From contig DIKU01000161.1 of assembly GCA_002424645.1 (NCBI GenBank), positions 19,224-40,537 of the forward strand: DNA of 21,314 nt, written 5' to 3'. The notes beneath the pieces were generated by a model. That model had not been told where the DNA came from and did not search any database. It saw only the letters and a list, made by a program, of their open reading frames with translations. Source of the stretch: Pelobacter sp. UBA5610. GTDB lineage: Bacteria > Desulfobacterota > Desulfuromonadia > Desulfuromonadales > Syntrophotaleaceae. Position numbers and translations under genes: made by a program. Below, one piece after another: positions 14,899-21,314 of the stretch (position 1 is its first letter; each line of letters starts with the position of its first letter).

Positions 14899-15576
14899 TT
14901 ACGGGCCACGCTCGGCGAGCCAGATCGTGTGGAGGTCGCCTTTGTTGTTATGCTCTCGCACGCGGTTCTGCCTTACTTTGAACCCTACTTTTTTAAGCCG
15001 CTCTGTAAAGCTGCGGTCGGGGCCCGCCGACCACACGGCGAGCAAGCCTTCAGGACGCAGTGCGGAGTAGGACGCCGTCAAGCCTTCTATCGAATACAGC
15101 CAGTTATTCTTTTTACGGGTCAAGCCCTCGGGGCCGTTGTCGACATCCAGCAGGATCGCATCATAAGCCCGTCTTTCAGACTTTAACACCCTGGCGACAT
15201 CCCCTTCGCGCACCGTGGTGCGTGCATCGCGCAAAGGGTGTCCCGCATGCTCTCCAAGTTCGCCCTGGTTCCACTTCACCACGGCCGGCACCAGCTCAGC
15301 CACCACCACTTGGGCGTTGTCGCCAAGGTGCCGAAGGGCTGCGGCCAGTGTAAAACCCATGCCTAACCCCCCAATCAGAACGCGTGGATCGGGACGCGCG
15401 GCGATTTTTTTGCAAGTGACTTCCGCCAGGGCATCCTCGGATCCGTGAGCGCGCGTACTCATCAGGACCCCCCCGCCGACGATACTGATGGAGAATTCCG
15501 TGTTGCGCTGGTGAAGTTGAAGTTCTCCATCGGTGCCAGGAATCGGAGCCGTGTCGAGCAGTTTCCAGGGAATCAT
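14899..15576 (-). CDS. Spermidine-synthase-like Rossmann methyltransferase-fold protein
   Basis: A 225-residue class I SAM-binding fold protein of the SpeE-like group. PRVLIGGLGMGFTLAAALRH (64-83) is the nucleotide-binding loop, E94 in VVVAELVP ends the second strand, GD at 125-126 follows, and YDAILLDVDNGPEGL (138-152) is the catalytic-strand region. True polyamine aminopropyltransferases usually have GGGDGG where this protein has GGLGMG, and lack of that aspartate weakens a spermidine synthase call. It is also shorter than typical SpeE (about 280-300), missing most of the N-terminal beta domain. Such proteins are often annotated as spermidine/spermine synthase family with unknown reaction. 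The ATG at 15576 has only a weak ribosome site (GAGACC). The next gene upstream on this strand ends behind a terminator, so this gene is probably transcribed alone. Confidence 0.75.
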   Translation of the reverse strand: MIPWKLLDTAPIPGTDGELQLHQRNTEFSISIVGGGVLMSTRAHGSEDALAEVTCKKIAARPDPRVLIGGLGMGFTLAAALRHLGDNAQVVVAELVPAVVKWNQGELGEHAGHPLRDARTTVREGDVARVLKSERRAYDAILLDVDNGPEGLTRKKNNWLYSIEGLTASYSALRPEGLLAVWSAGPDRSFTERLKKVGFKVRQNRVREHNNKGDLHTIWLAERGP

Positions 15577-15736
15577 TTATGGGTCTCGCATCATAAGGCA
15601 ATAGTCAACGGTGGGATATCGGGAACAGCTACATTGAATAACATAAATAACCACTGTGGGCCAGCGGCAAAAATCGACGGGGGAATCGGTGAACAGGCAG
15701 GGGTGGCGTGGGGGCTTTAGGGCAGCACGATGCAAG

Positions 15737-15773
15737 AAGGGCGGCATTCCCTGACAGGATGCCGCCCTTTTTC
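15737..15773 (-). terminator. Terminator after the TM2-pilin gene (probably bidirectional)
   Basis: AAGGGCGGCAT (15737-15747) and ATGCCGCCCTT (15759-15769) form a perfect 11-bp stem with an 11-base loop. On the minus strand it begins 19 bases after the stop at 15789 and is followed by TTCTTGC. On the plus strand the stem is followed by a TTTTT run, so it could also stop plus-strand transcription. Confidence 0.75.
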
Positions 15774-15788
15774 CATGATGGGGAGTGG

Positions 15789-16532
15789 CTATTCGATGAA
15801 ATGGAACAGGCCGTAACCGCCTTCCATGCCGAGTTGGTCGGCGATCTCACTTTCGATTTCAGTGCGGGAAGTGGTGGCTACCTCTGTATCCTCACTGCTC
15901 ATCAGGTAGGCGTCGTTGCCATTTTTATGAAAGGTGATGATCTGAAAGTCCTCCGGCCCAAGCGACCGATAGTAAACCGCCACGCCATCAGCCGCTCCAC
16001 AGGTCATTTGACCGCTTTGGGTCGGATAGGTCTGGTAATCGGCGTAATACGATTGGGTTTGGGTCAGGCAGTTTTTCAAATCGGACATGGCGGATGAGTT
16101 GTAGGATTTTTGCCGATAGGATGCAAATTGTGGGATGGCAATGGCAGCCAGTATGCCGATGAAGGCAATGCCCACCATCGGTACGACAATGGCGAGAACC
16201 AGACCGGCCCCACTCGTCTCAGGATAGCGCTGTTGAAGTTCCGTTTCGCTTTTGAGGCAATAGAGGATGAATTCCACAAAGGCGATTATGCCGGGGATGC
16301 CGGTCCAGAAGAAAAGCAGATATAGGACGCCGAGTCCGTATCTCTTCAGATAGAATTTATGGGCTCCGAGTCCACCCAGAAAAAAAGTAATCAGGAGAAG
16401 AGCAACCTTGCTGACGCCTGAATTAGGCGCAGCCTTGGCCCTGACTCCGCAATGGGGGCAGATTTCTGCCTCGACATGCAGTTGCTTTCCGCAGGTGGAA
16501 CAGAACTTTCCGAGATCGATGTTTTCCGACAT
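15789..16532 (-). CDS. Zinc-ribbon, TM2 and type IV pilin-like chimeric membrane protein
   Basis: A 247-residue membrane protein with three recognisable parts. A zinc ribbon comes first (C11, C14, C25, C28: CSTCGK and CPHCG). A TM2 domain follows (about 40-95; LGGLGAHKFYLKRYGLGVL with the second helix to about 92). Then comes a helix and linker (FIGILAAIAIPQFASYRQ, 124-141, then YNSS and DLKN) that closely follows the N-terminal helix of Geobacter-type PilA pilins and GspG-like pseudopilins. The last about 75 residues look like a small pilin head, with C155 and C178 as a possible disulfide pair. The prepilin peptidase site (G-FTLIE) is absent, so this is not a normal pilin. ATG at 16532 follows AAGGAGG. 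The role is unknown; a membrane-anchored sensor or assembly factor is possible. Confidence 0.82.
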   Translation of the reverse strand: MSENIDLGKFCSTCGKQLHVEAEICPHCGVRAKAAPNSGVSKVALLLITFFLGGLGAHKFYLKRYGLGVLYLLFFWTGIPGIIAFVEFILYCLKSETELQQRYPETSGAGLVLAIVVPMVGIAFIGILAAIAIPQFASYRQKSYNSSAMSDLKNCLTQTQSYYADYQTYPTQSGQMTCGAADGVAVYYRSLGPEDFQIITFHKNGNDAYLMSSEDTEVATTSRTEIESEIADQLGMEGGYGLFHFIE

Positions 16533-16603
16533 TTTTCCTCCTTGATACATCCCCAGCAGGACATAAGTACACAAAATGATCCAATTAAAAGTAAATCTTA
16601 GTT

Positions 16604-16632
16604 AATCTATTGAAAGCCTTGCCATATGTCAA
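16604..16632 (-). promoter_or_regulatory. Promoter of the TM2-pilin gene
   Basis: On the minus strand a perfect TTGACA (16627-16632) and TAGATT (16604-16609, four of six matches) are spaced by 17 bases. The start would be near 16597, about 65 bases before the ATG. It sits in the 116-base gap after the GNAT-HDAC gene, so the downstream gene has its own promoter. Confidence 0.55.
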
Positions 16633-16648
16633 TAGACATGGACATGTT

Positions 16649-18439
16649 TTATGTTTTGCCTGTAATTCCAGGTTTTTCATTGGGATTCTGTTGGCCTTGG
16701 TTAAAAGCTCCCACCGACAGGCCGGTGAAAAAATGCAGTGCGTAATCTCCAAGTTGCCCTGTGTCGTAGCCGCCTTCCTGAACGACCAGGGTTGGCAATT
16801 GGAGAGCACCGAGGAGGTGTCCGTTCCATTCAAAGTCGGGGGGACGCAGCGACCAGGTGCCGGTGGGGTCCCCCATGCCGGTATCAAACCCCAGGGCGAT
16901 GACCAGAAAATCGGGCCGAAAGCGCCTGATGCGTCTTATGGCTTGTTGCAGTGCATCACGGTAACGCTCGACCGTCAGATGTTCCGCAAGTGGCAGGTTG
17001 AGATTGAATCCCTTTCCCGAGTCCGCGCCGCGCTCTTCGGCAAAACCGCTGAAATAGGGATACGCAAAGCGGGGGTGACCATGGATGGAAACCGTGAGCA
17101 CGTCCGGTCGGTGGTAGAAGATATCCTGCGTGCCGTTGCCATGATGATAGTCGATGTCGAGGACCGCGACCTTGCCGGTGCCGCTCAGATAGTGGGCGGC
17201 AATGGCGGTGTTGTTAAAGTAGCAAAAACCGCCGAACAGAGCGCGTTCCGCATGGTGGCCAGGGGGACGTATAAGCGCATAGGCCAGGCGCTGGCCACGC
17301 AACAACTGGCTGGCGGCGGTTAGCGCGCAATCGACTCCGCCGGCGGCGGCGGGGAAGGCATTGCGGGTCAGAGGCGTGAATGTGTCGATACAGTAGTAAC
17401 CGGCCCGGATGGCACGATCCTTGGGCGGGCGACTGGTATTGCGCACAGGGAAGACGTAGGGATAAACCGCTTCATCTTCCGGCAAAGCGGCGCACACGGC
17501 TTTGAGATAGCGCACGAAACCCCGATCATGCACGGCGGTAATGTGGCGCCCGGAAAAATGTTTGATGGGTATTGGTTCGAACATGCCGGAGGTTGTGATT
17601 TTTTCAAGGATAGCAGGGATGCGCGCCGGTGATTCGACATATCCACGTTCCCGCACGTGATGGATGTCGTGATGATGGTTGACGGTCAGGGCGATACGCT
17701 TGTCGATTGGAATCTCGTCTGCTGCCGGCGGTCGGGTAAGTAAGGGGGCATGATATCGCCATGGGCGTAGCCTGACCGGGTCATCCGCGAACGAGTTGAG
17801 TACCATTGAAACGTACGCGGGGGAACAGAGGTGATGATATTTGCGTTCAAGAATAGTCCTCACGATGTCCCTGGCTTGCTGTTTCCCCAGGGAATGGTCC
17901 TGGCCAAGATCGTCCCACACCAGGTAGGGAGGATTGTCGCCATCTTCCTTAACCGGCGTTTCGTAGGCTGTGCCGGCAATGGGGCGGGCTCCGTAACGTT
18001 CGTAAAAACGGAGCCGGGCACGGTTTTTTTTGAGAATTTCGGGATCCCGGCACAGGCGTGGATCGTCCGGCAGACATTCAAAAAACAATCCGGATGCGCC
18101 CAGGGCCCGGGTTTCCTCTCGAACCCGTTGATAGAGGGCGCCTCCGATGCCGCGCCCGGTGAGCTGGCGAGCTGCGGAAATATATTCCAGATACCCGAAT
18201 TTCAGTTCCGGTTCGTGCAACAGCAGGGCAAATCCTTTCACCTGGTGCTGTTGGTTTTCGGCGATATAGAGAATGGCCCGAAAGCCATGCTTGAGGGGGT
18301 TGGTCAGTTGTTGGGGGAGCTTGTCGATGTCGCGGGGCGGTAAGTCGGCAAACTGGGTTTTCAGGATCTGCTGCACCTGGGCAATGGCAGTGCGGTTGAG
18401 CGGGAGTACATCATCATAAATACGTCTGATACGAAACAT
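16649..18439 (-). CDS. GNAT acetyltransferase fused to acetylpolyamine amidohydrolase (HDAC-like)
   Basis: A 596-residue two-domain cytoplasmic enzyme. The N-terminal part (about 1-180) is a GNAT N-acetyltransferase with the acetyl-CoA loop QLTGRGIGGALY (92-103). The C-terminal part (about 240-575) is a zinc deacetylase of the HDAC class II/acetylpolyamine amidohydrolase (APAH) type. RPPGHH has the active-site histidines H395 and H396. DIDYHHGNGTQD supplies zinc ligands D430 and H432, and D519 in ALGFDTG is the third ligand. Y558 in EGGYDTG is the catalytic tyrosine. GHPRFAYPYFSGFAEE is characteristic of APAH. All key residues are present. I chose the ATG at 18439; ATGs 12 and 15 bases upstream are possible. 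Substrate may be acetylated polyamines or protein lysine; the sequence does not decide. A TATAAT lies about 50 bases upstream (18489-18494). Confidence 0.9.
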   Translation of the reverse strand: MFRIRRIYDDVLPLNRTAIAQVQQILKTQFADLPPRDIDKLPQQLTNPLKHGFRAILYIAENQQHQVKGFALLLHEPELKFGYLEYISAARQLTGRGIGGALYQRVREETRALGASGLFFECLPDDPRLCRDPEILKKNRARLRFYERYGARPIAGTAYETPVKEDGDNPPYLVWDDLGQDHSLGKQQARDIVRTILERKYHHLCSPAYVSMVLNSFADDPVRLRPWRYHAPLLTRPPAADEIPIDKRIALTVNHHHDIHHVRERGYVESPARIPAILEKITTSGMFEPIPIKHFSGRHITAVHDRGFVRYLKAVCAALPEDEAVYPYVFPVRNTSRPPKDRAIRAGYYCIDTFTPLTRNAFPAAAGGVDCALTAASQLLRGQRLAYALIRPPGHHAERALFGGFCYFNNTAIAAHYLSGTGKVAVLDIDYHHGNGTQDIFYHRPDVLTVSIHGHPRFAYPYFSGFAEERGADSGKGFNLNLPLAEHLTVERYRDALQQAIRRIRRFRPDFLVIALGFDTGMGDPTGTWSLRPPDFEWNGHLLGALQLPTLVVQEGGYDTGQLGDYALHFFTGLSVGAFNQGQQNPNEKPGITGKT

Positions 18440-18545
18440 GGCGATTCCCATCATGAGAGAGGACGTATAGTTTCTGAACGCAGATGGAATTATAAACGGT
18501 TTTCAAGGGAGGCAGAAGAAGATTGTAGGAGCAGGAGGGGGGGCG

Positions 18546-18572
18546 AAAAAAAGCGGCCCCCCGAAGGGGGCC
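18546..18572 (-). terminator. Intrinsic terminator of the aminotransferase gene
   Basis: On the minus strand GGCCCCC (18566-18572) and GGGGGCC (18555-18561) form a 7-bp all-G/C stem with a TTCG-type loop. It is followed by GC and a run of seven T (18546-18552). This is a textbook rho-independent terminator, about 70 bases after the stop of the aminotransferase gene. Confidence 0.92.
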
Positions 18573-18592
18573 TGAGGAGAAAATATCAAGAT

Positions 18593-18643
18593 TGAGACTC
18601 GCCTGGAGTCTCAGGGTTTTCATCCGGGGGGTACGGATGAAAA
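18593..18643 (-). repeat. Two hairpins in the aminotransferase 3' UTR
   Basis: Before the terminator the minus-strand transcript holds two more perfect hairpins. TTTTCATCC/GGATGAAAA (18617-18625 and 18635-18643, 9 bp) starts right at the stop codon. TGAGACTC/GAGTCTCA (18593-18600 and 18606-18613, 8 bp, loop of five) follows. Neither has a T run, so they are more likely RNA-stabilising or protein-binding elements than terminators. Confidence 0.7.
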
Positions 18644-19720
18644 TTATTTGCGTACCTGGGGCAGCAGTTCTTCCAGTAACGCGAAGTATTCTTCCATGTC
18701 CGCCATAGTCATATCGCCCATGTGCGGGATGCGGAAGGTGTCATTCTTGATTTTGCCGTAGCCACCGTCCATGGCATAGCCACGTTGACCGAGCAGTTCC
18801 TTGAGTTTCGCCACGTCGGTGCGGCCGTCGTTGGCTATCGCCGTCAAGGTCTGGGAACGGGCGTTTTCAGCAGCGTAGAGCCCGAAACCTTGCTTAAGTG
18901 CCCAGGCGCGGGTGGCATCCGCCATCTGTGCATGACGGGCATAACGGTTTTCCAGCCCTTCGGCAAACATTTTTTGCAGCTGATGGCGCAGCGCAAAAAT
19001 CTGGCTGATGCAGGGGGTGCTGGGGGTATTGTTCTTCTCGTCGTTTGTTTCGAATTCCTCGAAGTCGAAATAGTAGCCTCTGTTGGGAGTGGTGCGAGCC
19101 TTATCCAGGGCCTTGCGGCTGACGGAGAAAACAGCCAGTCCCGGGGGGATGGCAAAGGCTTTTTGCACGCCTGCCAGACAGACATCGATGCCCAGGGCGG
19201 TGACGTCCAGGGGCACGGCGGTCATGGAGGAAACGGTATCGACGATAAACGACACATCGGGGTATTTTTTCATGACCGCGGCGATGTCCTCCAGGGGGGA
19301 CATGACCCCGGTGGAGGTTTCGTTGTGTACGAGGGTCATGGCGTCGTATTTACCGGAGGACAGGGCTTCATCGACCATTGCGGCTGTAATCGGTTGCCCC
19401 CAATCTGCGCTGAACAGGTCTGCTTCGAGGCCGCAACGCAGGGTGACTTCATACCATTTTTTGCTGAAAGCACCGTTGGCGAAGCAGGCACAGCGCTTCT
19501 GCACCAGGTTACGTACCGCGCCTTCCATGACGCCAAAGGCGCTGGAGGTGGCAAGGAAAACCGGGCCGGGCGCGTTCAGAAGTTTTTTGAGGCCGTCAGT
19601 GACTTCTTTGTGCAGGACGGCGTACTCCTTCATGCGGTGGCCGATCATGGGGGTGGCCATGGCTTCCAGTACGTCGGCGCTCACTTCTACGGGTCCGGGG
19701 ATATAGAGTTTTTTGCTCAT
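18644..19720 (-). CDS. Class V PLP aminotransferase (alanine-glyoxylate/serine-pyruvate type)
   Basis: A 358-residue pyridoxal-phosphate enzyme of fold type I, class V, in the alanine-glyoxylate, serine-pyruvate and related aminotransferase group. K187 in CLAGVQKAFAIPP is the PLP-binding lysine, D161 in FIVDTVSSM contacts the PLP ring nitrogen, and HNETSTG (132-138) is the usual substrate and cofactor loop. The start PGPVEVSADVLEAM and the GHRMKEY motif are typical of the family. Likely reactions are glyoxylate to glycine, serine/pyruvate exchange, or phosphohydroxypyruvate to phosphoserine (some archaeal and thermophile enzymes of this group do the last). A ZTP riboswitch in its leader supports a role in glycine/serine supply for one-carbon and purine metabolism. 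AAGGAG lies ten bases before the ATG. A strong terminator shows it is a single-gene unit. Confidence 0.9.
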   Translation of the reverse strand: MSKKLYIPGPVEVSADVLEAMATPMIGHRMKEYAVLHKEVTDGLKKLLNAPGPVFLATSSAFGVMEGAVRNLVQKRCACFANGAFSKKWYEVTLRCGLEADLFSADWGQPITAAMVDEALSSGKYDAMTLVHNETSTGVMSPLEDIAAVMKKYPDVSFIVDTVSSMTAVPLDVTALGIDVCLAGVQKAFAIPPGLAVFSVSRKALDKARTTPNRGYYFDFEEFETNDEKNNTPSTPCISQIFALRHQLQKMFAEGLENRYARHAQMADATRAWALKQGFGLYAAENARSQTLTAIANDGRTDVAKLKELLGQRGYAMDGGYGKIKNDTFRIPHMGDMTMADMEEYFALLEELLPQVRK

Positions 19721-19740
19721 GGCTTATTTACTCCTTCAGA

Positions 19741-19785
19741 AAATAAAAAACGCCTGGCCCTTTTTATATAAAAGGGGCCCAGGCG
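19741..19785 (-). terminator. Riboswitch-linked intrinsic terminator before the aminotransferase gene
   Basis: On the minus strand, CGCCTGGGCCCCTTTT pairs with AAAAAGGGCCAGGCG around an ATAT loop: about 15 pairs with one bulge. TTTTTTATTT follows. The 5' arm starts with CGCCTGGGC (19777-19785), which is also the conserved 3' segment of the ZTP aptamer, so aptamer and terminator are mutually exclusive. It ends about 20 bases before the start codon. Confidence 0.9.
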
Positions 19786-19857
19786 TACGGCTGTTAGGTC
19801 TTTGTTATCCCGCTCCCCGGTGGTAATCCACCTCGAGACGCCAGTTACGGGAGACCT
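19777..19857 (-). ncRNA. ZTP (pfl) riboswitch aptamer
   Basis: The minus-strand leader carries the conserved blocks of the ZMP/ZTP-sensing pfl RNA in the right order. AACTGGCG (19839-19846) comes first. The P2 hairpin GTGGATTACCAC (19820-19831) comes next, followed directly by CGGGGAGCG (19811-19819). CGCCTGGGC (19777-19785) closes the set. P1 is TCCCG (19848-19852) with CGGGA (19808-19812), and AGGTCT/AGACCT (19852-19857 and 19796-19801) can lengthen it. In known examples ligand binding holds the 3' segment in the aptamer and prevents the terminator, turning the gene on. This regulation is inferred here from the overlap with the terminator. Identification is by remembered consensus, not by a search. 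Confidence 0.85.
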
Positions 19858-19946
19858 TCAAATTGTCTGAACTCGCGTTGAGTTTCAAATCAAGTAACAT
19901 AGCTGATTCGCCAAAGTCAAGACGGATTCTGCACGCTTGAGTATAC

Positions 19947-19974
19947 GTTATGCTCCGAATGAAAGCGTTGTCAA
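19947..19974 (-). promoter_or_regulatory. Candidate promoter of the ZTP riboswitch transcript
   Basis: On the minus strand a perfect TTGACA (19969-19974) and CATAAC (19947-19952, four of six matches) are 16 bases apart. Transcription would start near 19940, leaving about 80 bases before the aptamer. The promoter lies back-to-back with the groES promoter, whose -35 box starts 31 bases away. Confidence 0.45.
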
Positions 19975-20005
19975 GCCGCTCACCATGGAATTTTACCGAA
20001 ATCCC

Positions 20006-20033
20006 TTGACATTCAAGATCAGCTGATTATATT
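20006..20033 (+). promoter_or_regulatory. groESL promoter (sigma70-like)
   Basis: TTGACA at 20006-20011 and TATATT at 20028-20033 (five of six matches) are 16 bases apart. The predicted start near 20040 places the CIRCE element within the first 35 bases of the transcript. No sigma32-type -35 CTTGAAA is seen, so control appears to be by repression. Confidence 0.8.
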
Positions 20034-20045
20034 TAGCCTTGTTTG

Positions 20046-20072
20046 TTAGCACTCTACTAAACCGAGTGCTAA
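20046..20072 (+). promoter_or_regulatory. CIRCE operator (HrcA site) of groESL
   Basis: TTAGCACTC, nine bases, GAGTGCTAA: a perfect 9-9-9 CIRCE inverted repeat. HrcA binds it as a dimer and represses groESL until heat titrates GroEL away. HrcA itself is not in this window. Confidence 0.97.
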
Positions 20073-20208
20073 CAAGGTAACAGGTTAGAGGGCTTTGGTC
20101 CGAGCAATGAACGGACTTGAGCTTTTTTTGTTTGCAAATTGAGAAGGATGTTTTCGGGGTTTTTCCCGCAATCAAAATTTTTATGGTAGAACGAAAGGAG
20201 AATGCACA

Positions 20209-20496
20209 ATGAACATCAGACCTTTGCGTGATCGTATCATCGTTGAACGGATTGAGGAAGAAACCACGACCGCTGGCGGTCTTATCATTCCCGACTCCGC
20301 TAAAGAGAAGCCCCAGCAGGGTCTTGTCAAGGCCGCTGGCAAGGGCAAGGTGCTGGAAGACGGCACCGTGCTCCCCATGGATATCAAAGTGGGTGACCGC
20401 GTACTGTTCGGAAAATATGCCGGCAGCGAAGTGAAAATTGACGGCAAGGAATACCAGATCATGCGTGAAGACGATATCCTGGGTGTTCTCGAGTAA
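20209..20496 (+). CDS. groES: GroES co-chaperonin (Cpn10)
   Basis: The 95-residue co-chaperonin that caps the GroEL ring as a heptamer during ATP-driven protein folding. [12 protein letters not shown] at the start, the mobile loop around residues 17-35 with GGLIIPD (23-29) that contacts GroEL, and the [16 protein letters not shown] segment (62-77) are all typical. Length is normal for the family. ATG follows AAAGGAGAATGCACA. The 136-base leader after CIRCE contains a weak 6-bp stem GGTCCG/CGGACT followed five bases later by a T run, whose role is uncertain. It is the first gene of the groESL operon; the gap to groEL is 45 bases. Confidence 0.98.
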   Translation: MNIRPLRDRIIVERIEEETTTAGGLIIPDSAKEKPQQGLVKAAGKGKVLEDGTVLPMDIKVGDRVLFGKYAGSEVKIDGKEYQIMREDDILGVLE

Positions 20497-20535
20497 GTCG
20501 TTAATATTTAAGTCAAACTATCCAAAGGAGGATAA

Positions 20536-21314
<779 letters not shown>

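Noticed and set aside
18722..19771. 349-codon plus-strand frame opposite the aminotransferase
   Set aside because: Antisense shadow of a clear PLP enzyme. Its glycine/histidine-rich composition is an artefact of complementary codons.

Overview
The window looks like an ordinary chromosomal stretch of a Gram-negative anaerobe from the Desulfuromonadales group. A Pelobacter/Syntrophotalea- or Geobacter-like organism is my best guess. This is inference. It rests on an outer-membrane PgaA porin, a Geobacter-PilA-like segment inside one protein, a CIRCE-controlled groESL operon, a PerR/catalase pair and a roughly mid-50s G+C content judged by eye. I see no phage, plasmid, insertion sequence or CRISPR array.

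Layout. (1) 3-1406 (+): C-terminal two thirds of a UvrD/PcrA-type helicase, cut by the left edge. (2) 1634-7867 (+): a complete pgaABCD operon for making, deacetylating and exporting poly-N-acetylglucosamine (biofilm exopolysaccharide), with overlapping or nearly abutting genes. (3) 8053-9507 (+): a secreted DUF4139 protein, followed by a CACGAAG-type inverted repeat. (4) 9689-11688 (-): a nucleotidyltransferase, a TerC-family membrane protein with a promoter-overlapping operator-like palindrome, and a small unknown protein. (5) 12035-14111 (+): a PerR-like peroxide sensor and a heme catalase with a PerR box in front of it. (6) 14275-18439 (-): a small lipoprotein, a spermidine-synthase-like protein, a zinc-ribbon/TM2/pilin-like chimera, and a GNAT acetyltransferase fused to an acetylpolyamine-amidohydrolase/HDAC domain. 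(7) 18644-19857 (-): a class V aminotransferase preceded by a ZTP (pfl) riboswitch with an overlapping intrinsic terminator. (8) 20006 to the right edge (+): groES and the start of groEL, under a sigma70-like promoter and a perfect CIRCE operator.

How the parts work together. PgaC/PgaD polymerise and move the glycan across the inner membrane, PgaB trims and deacetylates it in the periplasm, and PgaA exports it. PerR probably represses katA until peroxide oxidises it. The ZTP riboswitch would turn on the aminotransferase when ZMP/ZTP rises, that is when 10-formyl-tetrahydrofolate is short. That points to a role for the enzyme in supplying glycine/serine one-carbon units.

The most interesting items are the ZTP riboswitch on an aminotransferase gene, the acetyltransferase-deacetylase fusion, and the TM2-pilin chimera. 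None of these is a clearly new defence or mobile system.
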